Positions 24,158 to 33,285 of a DNA stretch of 64,000 nt are shown piece by piece. The stretch spans positions 236,812 to 300,811 of the forward strand of contig SVOZ01000001.1 in the NCBI GenBank assembly GCA_015066115.1, read 5' to 3'. Within the stretch, counting starts at the first letter, position 1. The number at the start of each line of letters is the position of its first letter. The position numbers and the translations under genes are program-made. The notes beneath the pieces are model-generated. The model had not been told where the DNA came from and made no database searches. It saw only the letters and a list, made by a program, of their open reading frames with translations. Source of the DNA: Oscillospiraceae bacterium. GTDB taxonomy: Bacteria; Bacillota; Clostridia; Oscillospirales; Ruminococcaceae.

Positions 24158-26251
24158 TTAATTAGACTTTTTTGATGATACAGCTTTGCTGTATCCACAG
24201 CCATCTTTTGCGCAATAAATAACAGCTTGTTTGCCTTTCTTTTTAAACATTGTGTTGCCACACTGAGGACAAACATCCGAAACAGGCTCATCCCAAGCAA
24301 CAAATTTGCAATTAGGATAAGATGAGCATCCGTAAAATTTCTTTCCTGACTTGCCTTTTCTGCCGATCAGCTTAGAGCCGCATTCAGGGCACTTACCCGG
24401 GGTTTCATCAACGATTTTTTTGGTGTTTTTGCATTCGGGATATCCGGGGCAAGCTAAAAATTTACCAAATCTACCGTTTTTGATTACCATATTTCTGCCG
24501 CAAAGCTCACAAACAACATCTGTTTCTTCATCAGGAACAACAACTCTTTCGCCTTCCATTGCCTTTTCGGCGGTTTGAAGTTCTTTTGAAAAATCGCTAT
24601 AAAACCTTGACAAGATGTCATTCCAGAGCATTTTTCCTTCCTCGACATCGTCAAGCTCTTTTTCCATATTTGCTGTAAATTCTGCATCAACAATGTCACT
24701 GAAGTGCTCCTTCATAAGCGAGGTTGTAATTTCTCCTAGGGCAGTTGGCTTTAAGAATTTTGCCTGGCGCTCAACATAAAGTCGCTGTAATATTGTTGTA
24801 ATTGTAGGAGCATAGGTGCTTGGTCTTCCGATACCGTTTTCCTCAAGGGTTTTGATCAGAGTTGCCTCAGTGTATCTTGCCGGAGGCTGTGTAAAGTGCT
24901 GATTCGCAGAAAGCCCGTGAGTTTTAAGGATATCTTTTTCCGAAAGAACAGGTAAAATTGACGCCTTTTCAGCTTCTTCATCTTTTGATTCTTGATAAAG
25001 CCTTGTAAAGCCATCAAACTTTACAGAATATCCGCTTGCTTTAAAGGTGTTTTTGTTGGCGTTGATCTCAACAGAAACAGTATCGAGTATTTCATCAGCC
25101 ATAAGGCATGAAATAAATCGTTCCCAAATAAGCTTATAAAGCTTATATTGGTCGGTAGTTAGGTCTGCTTTAACCTTATCAGGAGAAAGCTGAGGCATAC
25201 TTGGACGAATCGCTTCGTGGGCATCCTGAGCATTTCTTTTGCTTTTATATTCTCTTTTAAAGCCTGCAAGGTAATCTTTGCCAAAGTTTTCTTCAATAAA
25301 GGCGTTTGCGCTTGCACGCGCCTCATCTGATATTCTGAGTGAATCGGTTCTCATATAGGTTATTAAACCAACTGCTCCCATTCCCTTAATATTTACACCT
25401 TCGTACAGCTCCTGAGCTACTGACATAGTCTTTCTTGACTGAAAATTAAGCTTTCTTGAAGCTTCCTGTTGAAGTGTTGAGGTTGTAAATGGAGGGGCAG
25501 GAACACGCTTTTTTGTGCCGTTTTTAATGTCTGTTACAATAAACTGGGCATTTTCTATCTCTTTTAAAATCTCATCTGCTTGAGCTTTGTTTTCGATTTC
25601 GATTTTCTTGTTGCCTTTTCCGTAATATTTCGCAATAAATTGCTTTTTGCTATTGGGTCCGGACAACTTAGCTTCTATAGTCCAGTATTCCTTTGACTCA
25701 AAAGCACGAATTTCTTCTTCCCTATCAACAACAAGGCGGACAGCAACAGACTGAACTCTTCCTGCTGAAAGTCCTCTTTTAACCTTTTTCCAGAGGAATG
25801 GACTTAATTTATAACCAACAATTCGATCAAGCACACGTCTTGCCTGCTGAGCATTTACAAGGTCAATATCAATGCTTCTTGGACTTGCCATTCCGTTTTT
25901 AACGCCACTTTTTGTAATCTCATTAAAGGTAACGCGATTACTTTCTGAAAGGTCAAGGCCAAGAATATGTGCTAAATGCCAGGATATTGCTTCTCCTTCG
26001 CGATCAGGGTCGGTTGCAAGGTAAATCTTGTCGCACTTTTTAGCCTCATTTACGATTGATTTGATAAGGTCTCCCTTGCCTTTTATGTTGATGTATTGAG
26101 GCTCAAAACCAGCCTCAATATCAACACCTATCTTGGTTTTAGGAAGATCCCTTACGTGTCCCATAGAGGCAATTACTTCATAATTTTTACCAAGATATTT
26201 TTTTATGGTTTTTGCCTTTGCAGGGGACTCAACAATGACTAAATTTGTCAT
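24158..26251 (-). CDS. topA: DNA topoisomerase I
   Basis: A type IA topoisomerase that relaxes negative supercoils. The protein is 697 residues from ATG 26251 (MTNLVIVESPAKAKTIKKYL); another ATG two codons upstream sits too close to the AGGTG site. The toprim domain has ATDPDREGEAI, and the active-site tyrosine lies in GLITYMRTDSLRIS. Three C-terminal zinc ribbons follow, starting CELCG, CPECG and CPQCG. It is followed by trmFO. Confidence 0.96.
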   Translation of the reverse strand: MTNLVIVESPAKAKTIKKYLGKNYEVIASMGHVRDLPKTKIGVDIEAGFEPQYINIKGKGDLIKSIVNEAKKCDKIYLATDPDREGEAISWHLAHILGLDLSESNRVTFNEITKSGVKNGMASPRSIDIDLVNAQQARRVLDRIVGYKLSPFLWKKVKRGLSAGRVQSVAVRLVVDREEEIRAFESKEYWTIEAKLSGPNSKKQFIAKYYGKGNKKIEIENKAQADEILKEIENAQFIVTDIKNGTKKRVPAPPFTTSTLQQEASRKLNFQSRKTMSVAQELYEGVNIKGMGAVGLITYMRTDSLRISDEARASANAFIEENFGKDYLAGFKREYKSKRNAQDAHEAIRPSMPQLSPDKVKADLTTDQYKLYKLIWERFISCLMADEILDTVSVEINANKNTFKASGYSVKFDGFTRLYQESKDEEAEKASILPVLSEKDILKTHGLSANQHFTQPPARYTEATLIKTLEENGIGRPSTYAPTITTILQRLYVERQAKFLKPTALGEITTSLMKEHFSDIVDAEFTANMEKELDDVEEGKMLWNDILSRFYSDFSKELQTAEKAMEGERVVVPDEETDVVCELCGRNMVIKNGRFGKFLACPGYPECKNTKKIVDETPGKCPECGSKLIGRKGKSGKKFYGCSSYPNCKFVAWDEPVSDVCPQCGNTMFKKKGKQAVIYCAKDGCGYSKAVSSKKSN

Positions 26252-26286
26252 ATTCATTTCACCTATATATTTTTTAGTAGTTTGGT

Positions 26287-27588
26287 TTACCCAATCAGTT
26301 CTATTCTGTTTCCGGGAACTTTTTTAACTATTTGTGCAAGTTCAAGTTTGGTCGTTATAACCATGAGCTTTGACGAACTTATTTTTGTTAAATCCGAAAG
26401 CTCGTCCATAGTAAGCGGAGAGCTTTTGAGCTCATCAATTATTTTTAAAGCATCTTGATTTTCGTTTAAGCCGCTTTGCTTTAATCTTTCGCTGATATCA
26501 GGCAAAATCTGCTCGTCTGAACTATCAATAGCCTTACCTTTTATAGCGTCATTTCCCGCTTTTTTAAGGTCTTTTTTAGCCTGTTTGATAGCTTCTCTGT
26601 ATTCGCTATCAACCGCGCTTGGCGAGTTTGCATCGAAAAGGCCTAAGCGCCTGTTGGTTTCGTAAATTTCACGCAAATTTACCCTCTGATTAGGCACGTT
26701 GATTTTATTTGGAAATCTATCTAAGTAATCCTCAATAATATCTAGAGCATCCCTAACAGGCTTTGCGCCGTTCTTGATAAGCTCATTAGTTCCAGCGCTG
26801 TTTATCCAGAATATTCCTGCAGGTACTGCAAAAACATCCTTTCCTTGATTTACAGCGTTATTTGCTGTGATAAGTGTACCGCTTCTTTTTGGTGATTCAA
26901 TTACAAGTGTTCCCTCAGAAATGCCCGACAATAATCTGTTTCTTATATGGAAATTTTCGGGAAAAGCGCTTGTTCCCGGAAGAAACTCTGTAATAATTGC
27001 TCCATTTTTGACTATTGCGTTCTTAAGCGCAGATTTACCATAAGGATAATCAACATCAAGGCCGCACGCAAGAAAGCCATAGGTTCTGGCGCCGCATTTA
27101 AGTGCAGTTATGTGTGCGGTGGTGTCTCCGCCGTTGGCAAGTCCGCTGACTATTGAAAAGCCCGAAACACAGAGCTCTGAGCAGATAAGCTCACAAGCAC
27201 GCCTACCATAAAGGCTTTCTTTTCTTGTTCCGACAACGGTTAATAAAAGTTCATCTTCAAGATGGGTAATATCTCCGACAACAAATAATACAAGCGGCGG
27301 ATTGTCTATGTTTCTTAATTGACAGGGATAAAGCTCATCTTCAATAGTTATTATTTTTGCTTTAAATCTACTGTATTTTTCAAATACATATTCAATATCG
27401 GAAAGGCTTGTTTGGTAAAGAAATTTTAGCTCGCTTTCGGTAAGGCGTATTCCCTTTTTAAGCTGTTTGTTTTTGCAATCCTCGTAAAACTCGGCGATAT
27501 CATCATATTTTTCAAGAATTTGGTGTGATCTTGGGTTTCCAACACCCATACATTTTACAAACCACAGATAATATTCTTTTCTTGTCAA
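26287..27588 (-). CDS. dprA: DNA processing protein DprA
   Basis: DprA loads RecA on incoming single-stranded DNA during transformation. The 433-residue protein starts at TTG 27588 with GAGGTG 7 bases upstream. The Rossmann-like core has VVGTRKESLYGRR, SGLANGGDTTAH and the lysine-poor ESPKRSGTLITA motif. An unusually long linker (about 285-365) leads to a C-terminal winged-helix domain (MDELSDLTKISSSKLMVITTKLEL). It lies upstream of topA. Confidence 0.95.
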   Translation of the reverse strand: MTRKEYYLWFVKCMGVGNPRSHQILEKYDDIAEFYEDCKNKQLKKGIRLTESELKFLYQTSLSDIEYVFEKYSRFKAKIITIEDELYPCQLRNIDNPPLVLFVVGDITHLEDELLLTVVGTRKESLYGRRACELICSELCVSGFSIVSGLANGGDTTAHITALKCGARTYGFLACGLDVDYPYGKSALKNAIVKNGAIITEFLPGTSAFPENFHIRNRLLSGISEGTLVIESPKRSGTLITANNAVNQGKDVFAVPAGIFWINSAGTNELIKNGAKPVRDALDIIEDYLDRFPNKINVPNQRVNLREIYETNRRLGLFDANSPSAVDSEYREAIKQAKKDLKKAGNDAIKGKAIDSSDEQILPDISERLKQSGLNENQDALKIIDELKSSPLTMDELSDLTKISSSKLMVITTKLELAQIVKKVPGNRIELIG

Positions 27589-27599
27589 AGGGTCTCACC

Positions 27600-28379
27600 T
27601 CACTTTTTTATCATTTCCCACATTATAACAGAAGCCGCAACTGATGCGTTTAAGGATTCAGCATTGCCCGGCATATCTATAAAAACAAACTCGTCGCAGA
27701 CTTCTTTTGCCGCAGCCGAAAGACCATTTGCCTCATTTCCGATAAGGCAAACAGACCCATTCTTAAACTTTATACCGGATAAAACGGTGGCTTTTTCATC
27801 AAGAATAGCTCCATAGATAAAAAGATTGTTATTCTTAAACTCTTTATACGCATCATTAATATCCGAAAACCGATAAATAGGCGTAGTAAAGATTGTGCCC
27901 ATCGTGCTTCGCAGCACCTTAGGACTATATACGTCAGCACAATTTCCAACAAGGCAAACCCCGTCAATTCCAAAGGCTTGAGCGGTTCTGATAACGGTTC
28001 CGATATTTCCGGGATCCTGCAGGTTTTCAAGTGCGATAAATTTATTGCCGCAAAGTTTCTGCTCTTTTAAAGCAATTGAGCAAACACAATAAACACCTTG
28101 CGAATTAACCGTATCGCTTATCCTTTTTGAAATTACTTCCGAGATAAGCTTTACATCATTGCAAGAATTGCCTATGAGCTCTGCATCCTCAGGGTGTTTG
28201 TTTAAAAACTCTTCAGTCATTAAAACTGTATGTATCTTGGCATTATTTAATACCGCTTCTTTGCAAAAACGCAAACCCTCGATAACAAATTGTCCGCTAA
28301 GTGTTCTTTCGCGCTTGTTATCTTTTAGCAAAATAAATCTTTTTACAAGAGGATTGTCCTTGCTTTTAATGATTTCCAT
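27600..28379 (-). CDS. TrmH/SpoU-family RNA methyltransferase
   Basis: A 259-residue SPOUT methyltransferase with an N-terminal substrate-binding domain (about 1-100). The three SpoU motifs follow: ENLQDPGNIGTVIRTA, CLIGNEANGLS and IDMPGNAESLNASVA. It would methylate a ribose 2'-OH in rRNA or tRNA; the target base is not evident. It has its own site GGGAG 9 bases before the ATG and lies downstream of the rplT hairpin. Confidence 0.93.
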   Translation of the reverse strand: MEIIKSKDNPLVKRFILLKDNKRERTLSGQFVIEGLRFCKEAVLNNAKIHTVLMTEEFLNKHPEDAELIGNSCNDVKLISEVISKRISDTVNSQGVYCVCSIALKEQKLCGNKFIALENLQDPGNIGTVIRTAQAFGIDGVCLVGNCADVYSPKVLRSTMGTIFTTPIYRFSDINDAYKEFKNNNLFIYGAILDEKATVLSGIKFKNGSVCLIGNEANGLSAAAKEVCDEFVFIDMPGNAESLNASVAASVIMWEMIKK

Positions 28380-28439
28380 GCCGAATTCTCCCGTAGTTTT
28401 ATAGACTTTTTAGTGCGAAAAAATCCCTTTAAATACTCC

Positions 28440-28475
28440 AAAACGCCCGAGTCATCTTACAGACACGGGCGTTTT
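28440..28475 (-). terminator. probable terminator after rplT
   Basis: A 10-bp stem (28440-28449 with 28466-28475, loop of 16) lies just past the rplT stop. On the minus strand it is followed by only four T, so termination may be partial and let some transcription into the methyltransferase gene. Confidence 0.65.
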
Positions 28476-28483
28476 TGTGTTGA

Positions 28484-28837
28484 TTAAAGCGCAGCTTGAG
28501 CTTTTTTAACAAGCTCTTTGAAAGCCTTCTCATCGTGAATGGCAATTTCGGAAATCATCTTGCGGTTAAGAGTGATTCCGGCCTTTTTAAGACCATTCAT
28601 AAATGTGGAATAATTGATTCCGTTTGCGCGGCAAGCAGCAGAAATTCTGGTGATCCAGAGCGCTCTGAAATCGCGCTTTTTCTGTTTACGGCCGATATAA
28701 GCATACTGTCCCGATTTCATGACAGCTTCTTTAGCGGTCTTGAACAGTTTGCTCTTGCTTCCATAATATCCTTTCGCAAGCTTTAATACCTTTTTTCTTC
28801 TCTTGCGAGTCATCATTGCTCCTTTAACACGAGCCAT
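28484..28837 (-). CDS. rplT: 50S ribosomal protein L20
   Basis: A 117-residue protein that is essential early in large-subunit assembly and represses its own operon by binding the leader RNA. The sequence begins [16 protein letters not shown] and includes [19 protein letters not shown], typical of L20. It follows rpmI in the infC-rpmI-rplT operon. Confidence 0.98.
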   Translation of the reverse strand: MARVKGAMMTRKRRKKVLKLAKGYYGSKSKLFKTAKEAVMKSGQYAYIGRKQKKRDFRALWITRISAACRANGINYSTFMNGLKKAGITLNRKMISEIAIHDEKAFKELVKKAQAAL

Positions 28838-28907
28838 TGTTGTTACCTCCCGATTTAAAATCGTTGTTATTTTTTTCTGCAGATACTCTCATCTGCCGCA
28901 GACTCGT

Positions 28908-29105
28908 TTATTTATAAGGAACGAGCAGCTTGATTGCAGCGACATTGGTCTTATCGGCATAAGCAGCCTTTCTGAGACCTCTCTTGCGCTTAGTAGATTT
29001 CTTTGCAAGGATGTGAGACTTAAAAGCGTGTGCTCTCTTAACCTTTCCGTTTTTGGTAAGATTAAAGCGCTTTTTTGCTCCGGAATGAGTTTTGAGCTTA
29101 GGCAT
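28908..29105 (-). CDS. rpmI: 50S ribosomal protein L35
   Basis: A 65-residue basic protein ([14 protein letters not shown]) with the L35 hallmark THSGAKKRF and a Lys/Arg-rich body. AGGAGG lies about 9 bases before the ATG. It is the middle gene of infC-rpmI-rplT. Confidence 0.98.
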   Translation of the reverse strand: MPKLKTHSGAKKRFNLTKNGKVKRAHAFKSHILAKKSTKRKRGLRKAAYADKTNVAAIKLLVPYK

Positions 29106-29129
29106 AAAACGAACCTCCTGTATTTTTCT

Positions 29130-29648
29130 TTATTTTAAGGGTTTTGCGGATAAGAACAAAACCATACTACGTCCTTCAAGCTTAGGTTCTTTTGCAACGA
29201 TTCCGAACTCTGAGCAGGCATCAGCGAACTTTTCAAGACTTGCTTTTCCAAGCTCTGAATGAGCCATTTCACGACCTCTGAATCTGAGCGAAACCTTAAC
29301 CTTGTTTCCTGCTTTAAGAAATTTAACGGCGTGGTTGACCTTTGTGTTGAAATCGTTTGTATCGATGTTAAGCGAAAGTCTGATTTCTTTAACGTCAATA
29401 ACCTTTTGATTTTTCTTAGCTTCTTTTTCACGTTTTGTCTGTTCAAAACGATACTTGCCGTAATCCATGATACGACACACAGGCGGCTGAGCCTGGGGAG
29501 CGATCTTTACAAGGTCAAGATCCTTTTCAGCAGATATTTTGAGAGCCTCTTTGGTTGACATAATACCAAGCTGTTCTCCATCTGCACCGATAAGACGAAT
29601 TTCCTTGTCGCGTATTTCTTCGTTGATAAGCAGTTCTTGCGTAGCTAT
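29130..29648 (-). CDS. infC: translation initiation factor IF-3, apparent ATA start
   Basis: IF-3 checks start-codon pairing on the 30S subunit. The 172-residue protein has INEEIRDKEIRLIGADGEQLG at the N-terminus and a C-terminal domain with VKVSLRFRGREMAHSELG. The best start is ATA at 29648-29646: GGAGG ends 8 bases before it. A GTG at 29657 overlaps the GGAGG itself and cannot use it. IF-3 genes in Escherichia coli and Bacillus use the rare start AUU, which IF-3 discriminates against, giving self-control. An ATA start would fit the same logic. It is preceded by a promoter and a long leader. Confidence 0.9.
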   Translation of the reverse strand: MATQELLINEEIRDKEIRLIGADGEQLGIMSTKEALKISAEKDLDLVKIAPQAQPPVCRIMDYGKYRFEQTKREKEAKKNQKVIDVKEIRLSLNIDTNDFNTKVNHAVKFLKAGNKVKVSLRFRGREMAHSELGKASLEKFADACSEFGIVAKEPKLEGRSMVLFLSAKPLK

Positions 29649-29855
29649 GGAAAGCACCTCCGCACCTTAAAATAATTTTGGCGACCGATAAGCGAGGGGC
29701 CGCCTACCCCTAAAAATAAACAAAGCGCAAACGAAAGCAGCTTCCATTTACGCAATACACCAAGGTATTTTTACCTTTTTTCTGTATTGACCCAAGTAGT
29801 ACTAAAAACCCTTAGGTGAGAACGGAAAAGACTGTTCTGCTTTGTTTTCTCAAAT
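29649..29855 (-). ncRNA. probable L20 leader of the infC-rpmI-rplT operon
   Basis: About 200 bases of untranslated leader lie between the infC promoter and infC. On the minus strand it can form a long-range stem with CAATACA (near 29769) and TGTATTG (near 29750) around an A/T-rich loop, and several G-rich strands nearer infC. Firmicutes regulate this operon through an L20-binding leader that mimics 23S rRNA. Position and length fit; I did not verify the consensus L20 site base by base. Confidence 0.5.
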
Positions 29856-29884
29856 ATTTTAGCAGATTTCTTTTCCGTTGTCAA
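29856..29884 (-). promoter_or_regulatory. sigma-A promoter of infC-rpmI-rplT
   Basis: On the minus strand TTGACA (29884-29879) and TAAAAT (29861-29856) are 17 bases apart, starting 15 bases after the mutS2 stop. The promoter bases also form an 11-bp inverted repeat with downstream sequence (29821-29831 with 29869-29879), so the -35 region edge and the early transcript are complementary. Confidence 0.85.
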
Positions 29885-29898
29885 CCCTTAATTTAAAA

Positions 29899-32280
29899 TT
29901 ATTTTAGTTCAATAACTGTTACTCCCATTTCCCCTTCTCCAAAGGTTCCGCTTCTGAAGGATTTAACATTTTTGTGTGTTCTGAGCCTTTGCCAAACGGC
30001 GTTTTTGAGGGCACCCGTGCCCTTTCCATGAATAACAGTTATGTTTGAAAGTCCCGACATTATTGCAGAGTCAATAAACCGTTCAAGTTCTATAACTCCT
30101 TCAACTGTGTCAAAGCCTCTGATATCAAGCTCTGTTTTGACCTCTCTTAAAGCTCTGCTGTCAGTTCCTGTTTTAATCGATTTGACCGACTCAATCTTAT
30201 TTTCGGTTAAGATCAGATTATTAATATTAACCCGCATCTTCATTATGCCAACTCTGACAAGAGCGTTTCCTTGAGCATCGGGCGGGTTAATAACTATGCC
30301 CTCCTTATCTATATCTACAACCCTGACAGTGTCGCCGGCAATAAGATTGCGAGGCAAACGATAGTTTTTCTTTTTCTTGCGAACCACCGGATCGGCCTCG
30401 TTTTCAAGACGGTTAATATCGGCGCGAAGCTTACTTTTTGCATCAGAAAACCTGTTTGAAAATTCTTTTCTGTCTTTGATAGATTTTAGTTTTTCAAGCT
30501 CAGCAAATATTTCTTCGGATTTTCTAACAACCTCGTCAACAAGATTTTTTGCTTGTGCTCTTGCCTCATCAAGAATTTTTTCAGCTTCTTTTAGGTTTTT
30601 GCTGTTTTTTTCTTTAAGTTCGGTGTTGAGCCTTGAATTTTCTTTTAACAACAGCTCAAGCCTTGATTTTTCAACCTCGGCTTCCCTTCTGCTTTGCTCA
30701 AGCGCTTCAATTGTTTTTTCAAACCTTGTATCCTCAACAGATATAAGAGTTTTTGCATTGTCGATTATATCCTGATTCATACCGAGCTTTTGAGAAATAG
30801 CAAAGGCATTCGATTTTCCGGGCACGCCGATTAAAAGCTTATATGTCGGTTTTAACGATGAAACATCAAATTCACAGCTTGCGTTTTCAACTCCCTCGGT
30901 TTCAAGAGCGTACATTTTCATTTCGGCATAGTGTGTTGTTGCGGCTGTTTTTGCGCCGAGTTTTTTAAGTTTTTCTATTATTGAAACAGCAAGTGCCGCA
31001 CCCTCAATTGGATCTGTTCCTGCGCCGACCTCATCGAGAAGTACTAAACTTTTTTTGTTAACAACCTTTAGTATGTCAATTATATTAACTATATGTGATG
31101 AAAAGGTAGAAAGGCTTTGTTCAATGCTCTGCTCATCACCAATATCAGCATAAATTCCGTCATAAACCGAAACTGTGCTTTCGTCCTGAGCAGGAATCAT
31201 AAGTCCACACATTGCCATAAGTGTTAAAAGACCTAATGTTTTAAGCGCAACGGTTTTTCCGCCGGTGTTTGGTCCTGTTATAACAAGTGTCGTAAAGTCT
31301 CTTCCCAAACGAATATCAATAGGAACAACCTTATCCATATCAATAAGCGGATGCCTTGCTTTTTTTAGCTCGGTTATTCCTTTATTATTTAAAACCGGAA
31401 TTACAGATTTTGTTTTGTATCCATAGTTTGCAATCGCAAAAAGGATGTCTATCTGCACCATTGCATCATAGGAGATCTCAATAGTGTCTGCAAAGGTTGC
31501 CGCCTCCGACGAAAGCTCTGCAATAATACGCAAAATTTCATCTCTTTCTTTTGCCTCTAAAATTCGAATGCGGTTGTTAGCCTCAACAACGGCAACAGGC
31601 TCAATAAAAAGGGTTGCACCGCTTGATGATGTGTCGTGCACAAGACCTTCTATTTCTCCCCTGTACTCCTGCTTTACAGGAATTACAAATCTGCCGTCAC
31701 GCTGGGTTACAATTGCGTCCTGCAAATGCTTCTGATGCGATTGATTGCGAATAAGCTTATCGAGCTTCTCTCTTATTTGCTGATTTTCTTTCCTGATGTT
31801 TCTGCGGATTTGCGTAAGTTCAAGACTTGCACTGTCTGCAACCGTGTCCTCAGAAATAATGCAGGTAAAAATTTTATCCTCAAAATATTTATTCGGAAAA
31901 AGTGACTCAAAATAGCAATCAATGGTTGTTTCAACGGATGAAAATTGCTCTCTGAACTGCGAAAGACCTCTTATATTTCTAAGTACTTCGCCAATCTGCA
32001 AAAGCTCATTGAGCGAAAGATTTCCGCCGCTTTTGGCGCGTTTAAGAGAAGCACTGACATTTTTTACCGAGGAAAATCTCGGCGAACCAAACCTTGCCGC
32101 AAGATCATATGCATCTTTTGTTTGATTTAACGCAGATATAGCCGCATCATAGTCATAATGCGGCTGAATATTTAATATCTTTTCTACACTTTCTTCAATT
32201 CCTGCCTCTTTTGAAACCGCTTCTAAAACTCGGTTTAGTTCAAGACAAAAAAGATGTTTCTTTGTATCATTTTGACGCAT
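29899..32280 (-). CDS. mutS2: endonuclease MutS2
   Basis: MutS2 is a MutS paralogue that lacks the mismatch-recognition domain and acts in recombination control or ribosome rescue. The 793-residue protein has Walker A GPNTGGKTVALK, Walker B LLDEVGAGTDP and a coiled-coil region (about 510-620). A C-terminal Smr domain follows with LDIRGFDTVEG and IHGKGTGALK. GAGGAAA lies before the ATG 32280. It follows recO. Confidence 0.96.
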   Translation of the reverse strand: MRQNDTKKHLFCLELNRVLEAVSKEAGIEESVEKILNIQPHYDYDAAISALNQTKDAYDLAARFGSPRFSSVKNVSASLKRAKSGGNLSLNELLQIGEVLRNIRGLSQFREQFSSVETTIDCYFESLFPNKYFEDKIFTCIISEDTVADSASLELTQIRRNIRKENQQIREKLDKLIRNQSHQKHLQDAIVTQRDGRFVIPVKQEYRGEIEGLVHDTSSSGATLFIEPVAVVEANNRIRILEAKERDEILRIIAELSSEAATFADTIEISYDAMVQIDILFAIANYGYKTKSVIPVLNNKGITELKKARHPLIDMDKVVPIDIRLGRDFTTLVITGPNTGGKTVALKTLGLLTLMAMCGLMIPAQDESTVSVYDGIYADIGDEQSIEQSLSTFSSHIVNIIDILKVVNKKSLVLLDEVGAGTDPIEGAALAVSIIEKLKKLGAKTAATTHYAEMKMYALETEGVENASCEFDVSSLKPTYKLLIGVPGKSNAFAISQKLGMNQDIIDNAKTLISVEDTRFEKTIEALEQSRREAEVEKSRLELLLKENSRLNTELKEKNSKNLKEAEKILDEARAQAKNLVDEVVRKSEEIFAELEKLKSIKDRKEFSNRFSDAKSKLRADINRLENEADPVVRKKKKNYRLPRNLIAGDTVRVVDIDKEGIVINPPDAQGNALVRVGIMKMRVNINNLILTENKIESVKSIKTGTDSRALREVKTELDIRGFDTVEGVIELERFIDSAIMSGLSNITVIHGKGTGALKNAVWQRLRTHKNVKSFRSGTFGEGEMGVTVIELK

Positions 32281-32304
32281 AAAATTTCCTCATTTTAATG
32301 TTAA

Positions 32305-33060
32305 TTACATCATCGTTTTTAAAAAGTCAAGCGAACGATAGGTTTTGTCGGTTTGGCAAAGCAGATAGCTTTCACAAACCTCGGAAAGCAGTGTTAAATT
32401 GTCATCGTCGAGTGTAAAGGAAAAAACCTTTTCAGGCTCACTATAGATAATATGACGCATTGCAGACAGTACACTTTGGGTTATTTGAGCAAATCCGGTT
32501 TGATCCAAGGCTTGCTTTCCTAAAGAAGCGCAGTCGTTGCACAAAAGAGAGCCTTCTAATATGTAAAAACGCATTTTTTTATCAAATTCAGAGCATTCTC
32601 TGCAGGCAATAAGATTTGGGCAAAAACCGCTGATTGCCATGGCTCTAAGTTCAAAAACGGCCTTAATTATTCTGCTGTCTTTTTTTGTGTTAGCAAGCAG
32701 ATGAACAGAATTCAGCATAAGTCTTAGCATCTGATTGCATGTGTCCGTATCAGGCTTAAGCTCGTAAATTACCTGACAAAAATACGATGCAATTGATAAC
32801 CTTAATAAATCAAGGCGGATATCATAAAACAGCTGTATTATATCGGCTTGATCAACGTAAAATCTGGAGTTACTTTTAAAAAGCTGAAAAGAAGAATAGC
32901 AAAACAAACCTGTTGATGCGGCAAGGCGACTTGACTTTCTTCTTGCACCTTTTACATAAGCCTCAACGGTTCCGTGTTCCGAAGTGAGTATAGTAATGTA
33001 TTTATCATTTTCGCCGACATTGTTTTCTCTAATTACAATTCCCGCCGTCTGAATCTGCAT
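32305..33060 (-). CDS. recO: DNA repair protein RecO
   Basis: RecO helps RecR load RecA at gaps. The 251-residue protein has an N-terminal OB fold (AGIVIRENNVGENDKYITILT), a helical middle, and a zinc site made of CRECSEF and LLCNDC (about 150-182). Its ATG lies inside the 3' end of the small yqzL gene (32-base overlap, different frame), so the two are probably translated together. Confidence 0.94.
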   Translation of the reverse strand: MQIQTAGIVIRENNVGENDKYITILTSEHGTVEAYVKGARRKSSRLAASTGLFCYSSFQLFKSNSRFYVDQADIIQLFYDIRLDLLRLSIASYFCQVIYELKPDTDTCNQMLRLMLNSVHLLANTKKDSRIIKAVFELRAMAISGFCPNLIACRECSEFDKKMRFYILEGSLLCNDCASLGKQALDQTGFAQITQSVLSAMRHIIYSEPEKVFSFTLDDDNLTLLSEVCESYLLCQTDKTYRSLDFLKTMM

Positions 33061-33181
33061 AAGATTTACTATCCTCTCCTACCTGCTCATCACTTGGTTG
33101 CTCAGATAATTTTTTATACAACATATACACGCCAACATTCCCTGTTTGTTCAAAAAGCTTCCAAACCTGCGACGCATCCAT
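33029..33181 (-). CDS. yqzL: YqzL-like small protein, 50 aa
   Basis: A 50-codon frame starts at ATG 33181 with GGAG 9 bases upstream and encodes MDASQVWKLFEQTGNVGVY and MLYKKLSEQ, followed by a polar acidic tail. The WKLFEQTGN core and its place between era and recO match YqzL of Bacillus, a small protein of unknown role. It is too short for a 60-codon cut-off. It ends within recO, overlapping 32 bases in another frame. Confidence 0.75.
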   Translation of the reverse strand: MDASQVWKLFEQTGNVGVYMLYKKLSEQPSDEQVGEDSKSYADSDGGNCN

Positions 33182-33285
33182 AAAATCAGTCTCCGTTTCA
33201 AATTTATAAATCGAATTTGATTATAATTTAACCCGTTTACTGATATTATATGTGGGGAAAAGTTTTACATTTCCATGGAAAACAA

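Noticed and set aside
33182..33285. Promoter in the gap between era and yqzL
   Set aside because: TATAAT-like hexamers occur on the minus strand, but no acceptable -35 element lies at 16-18 bases.
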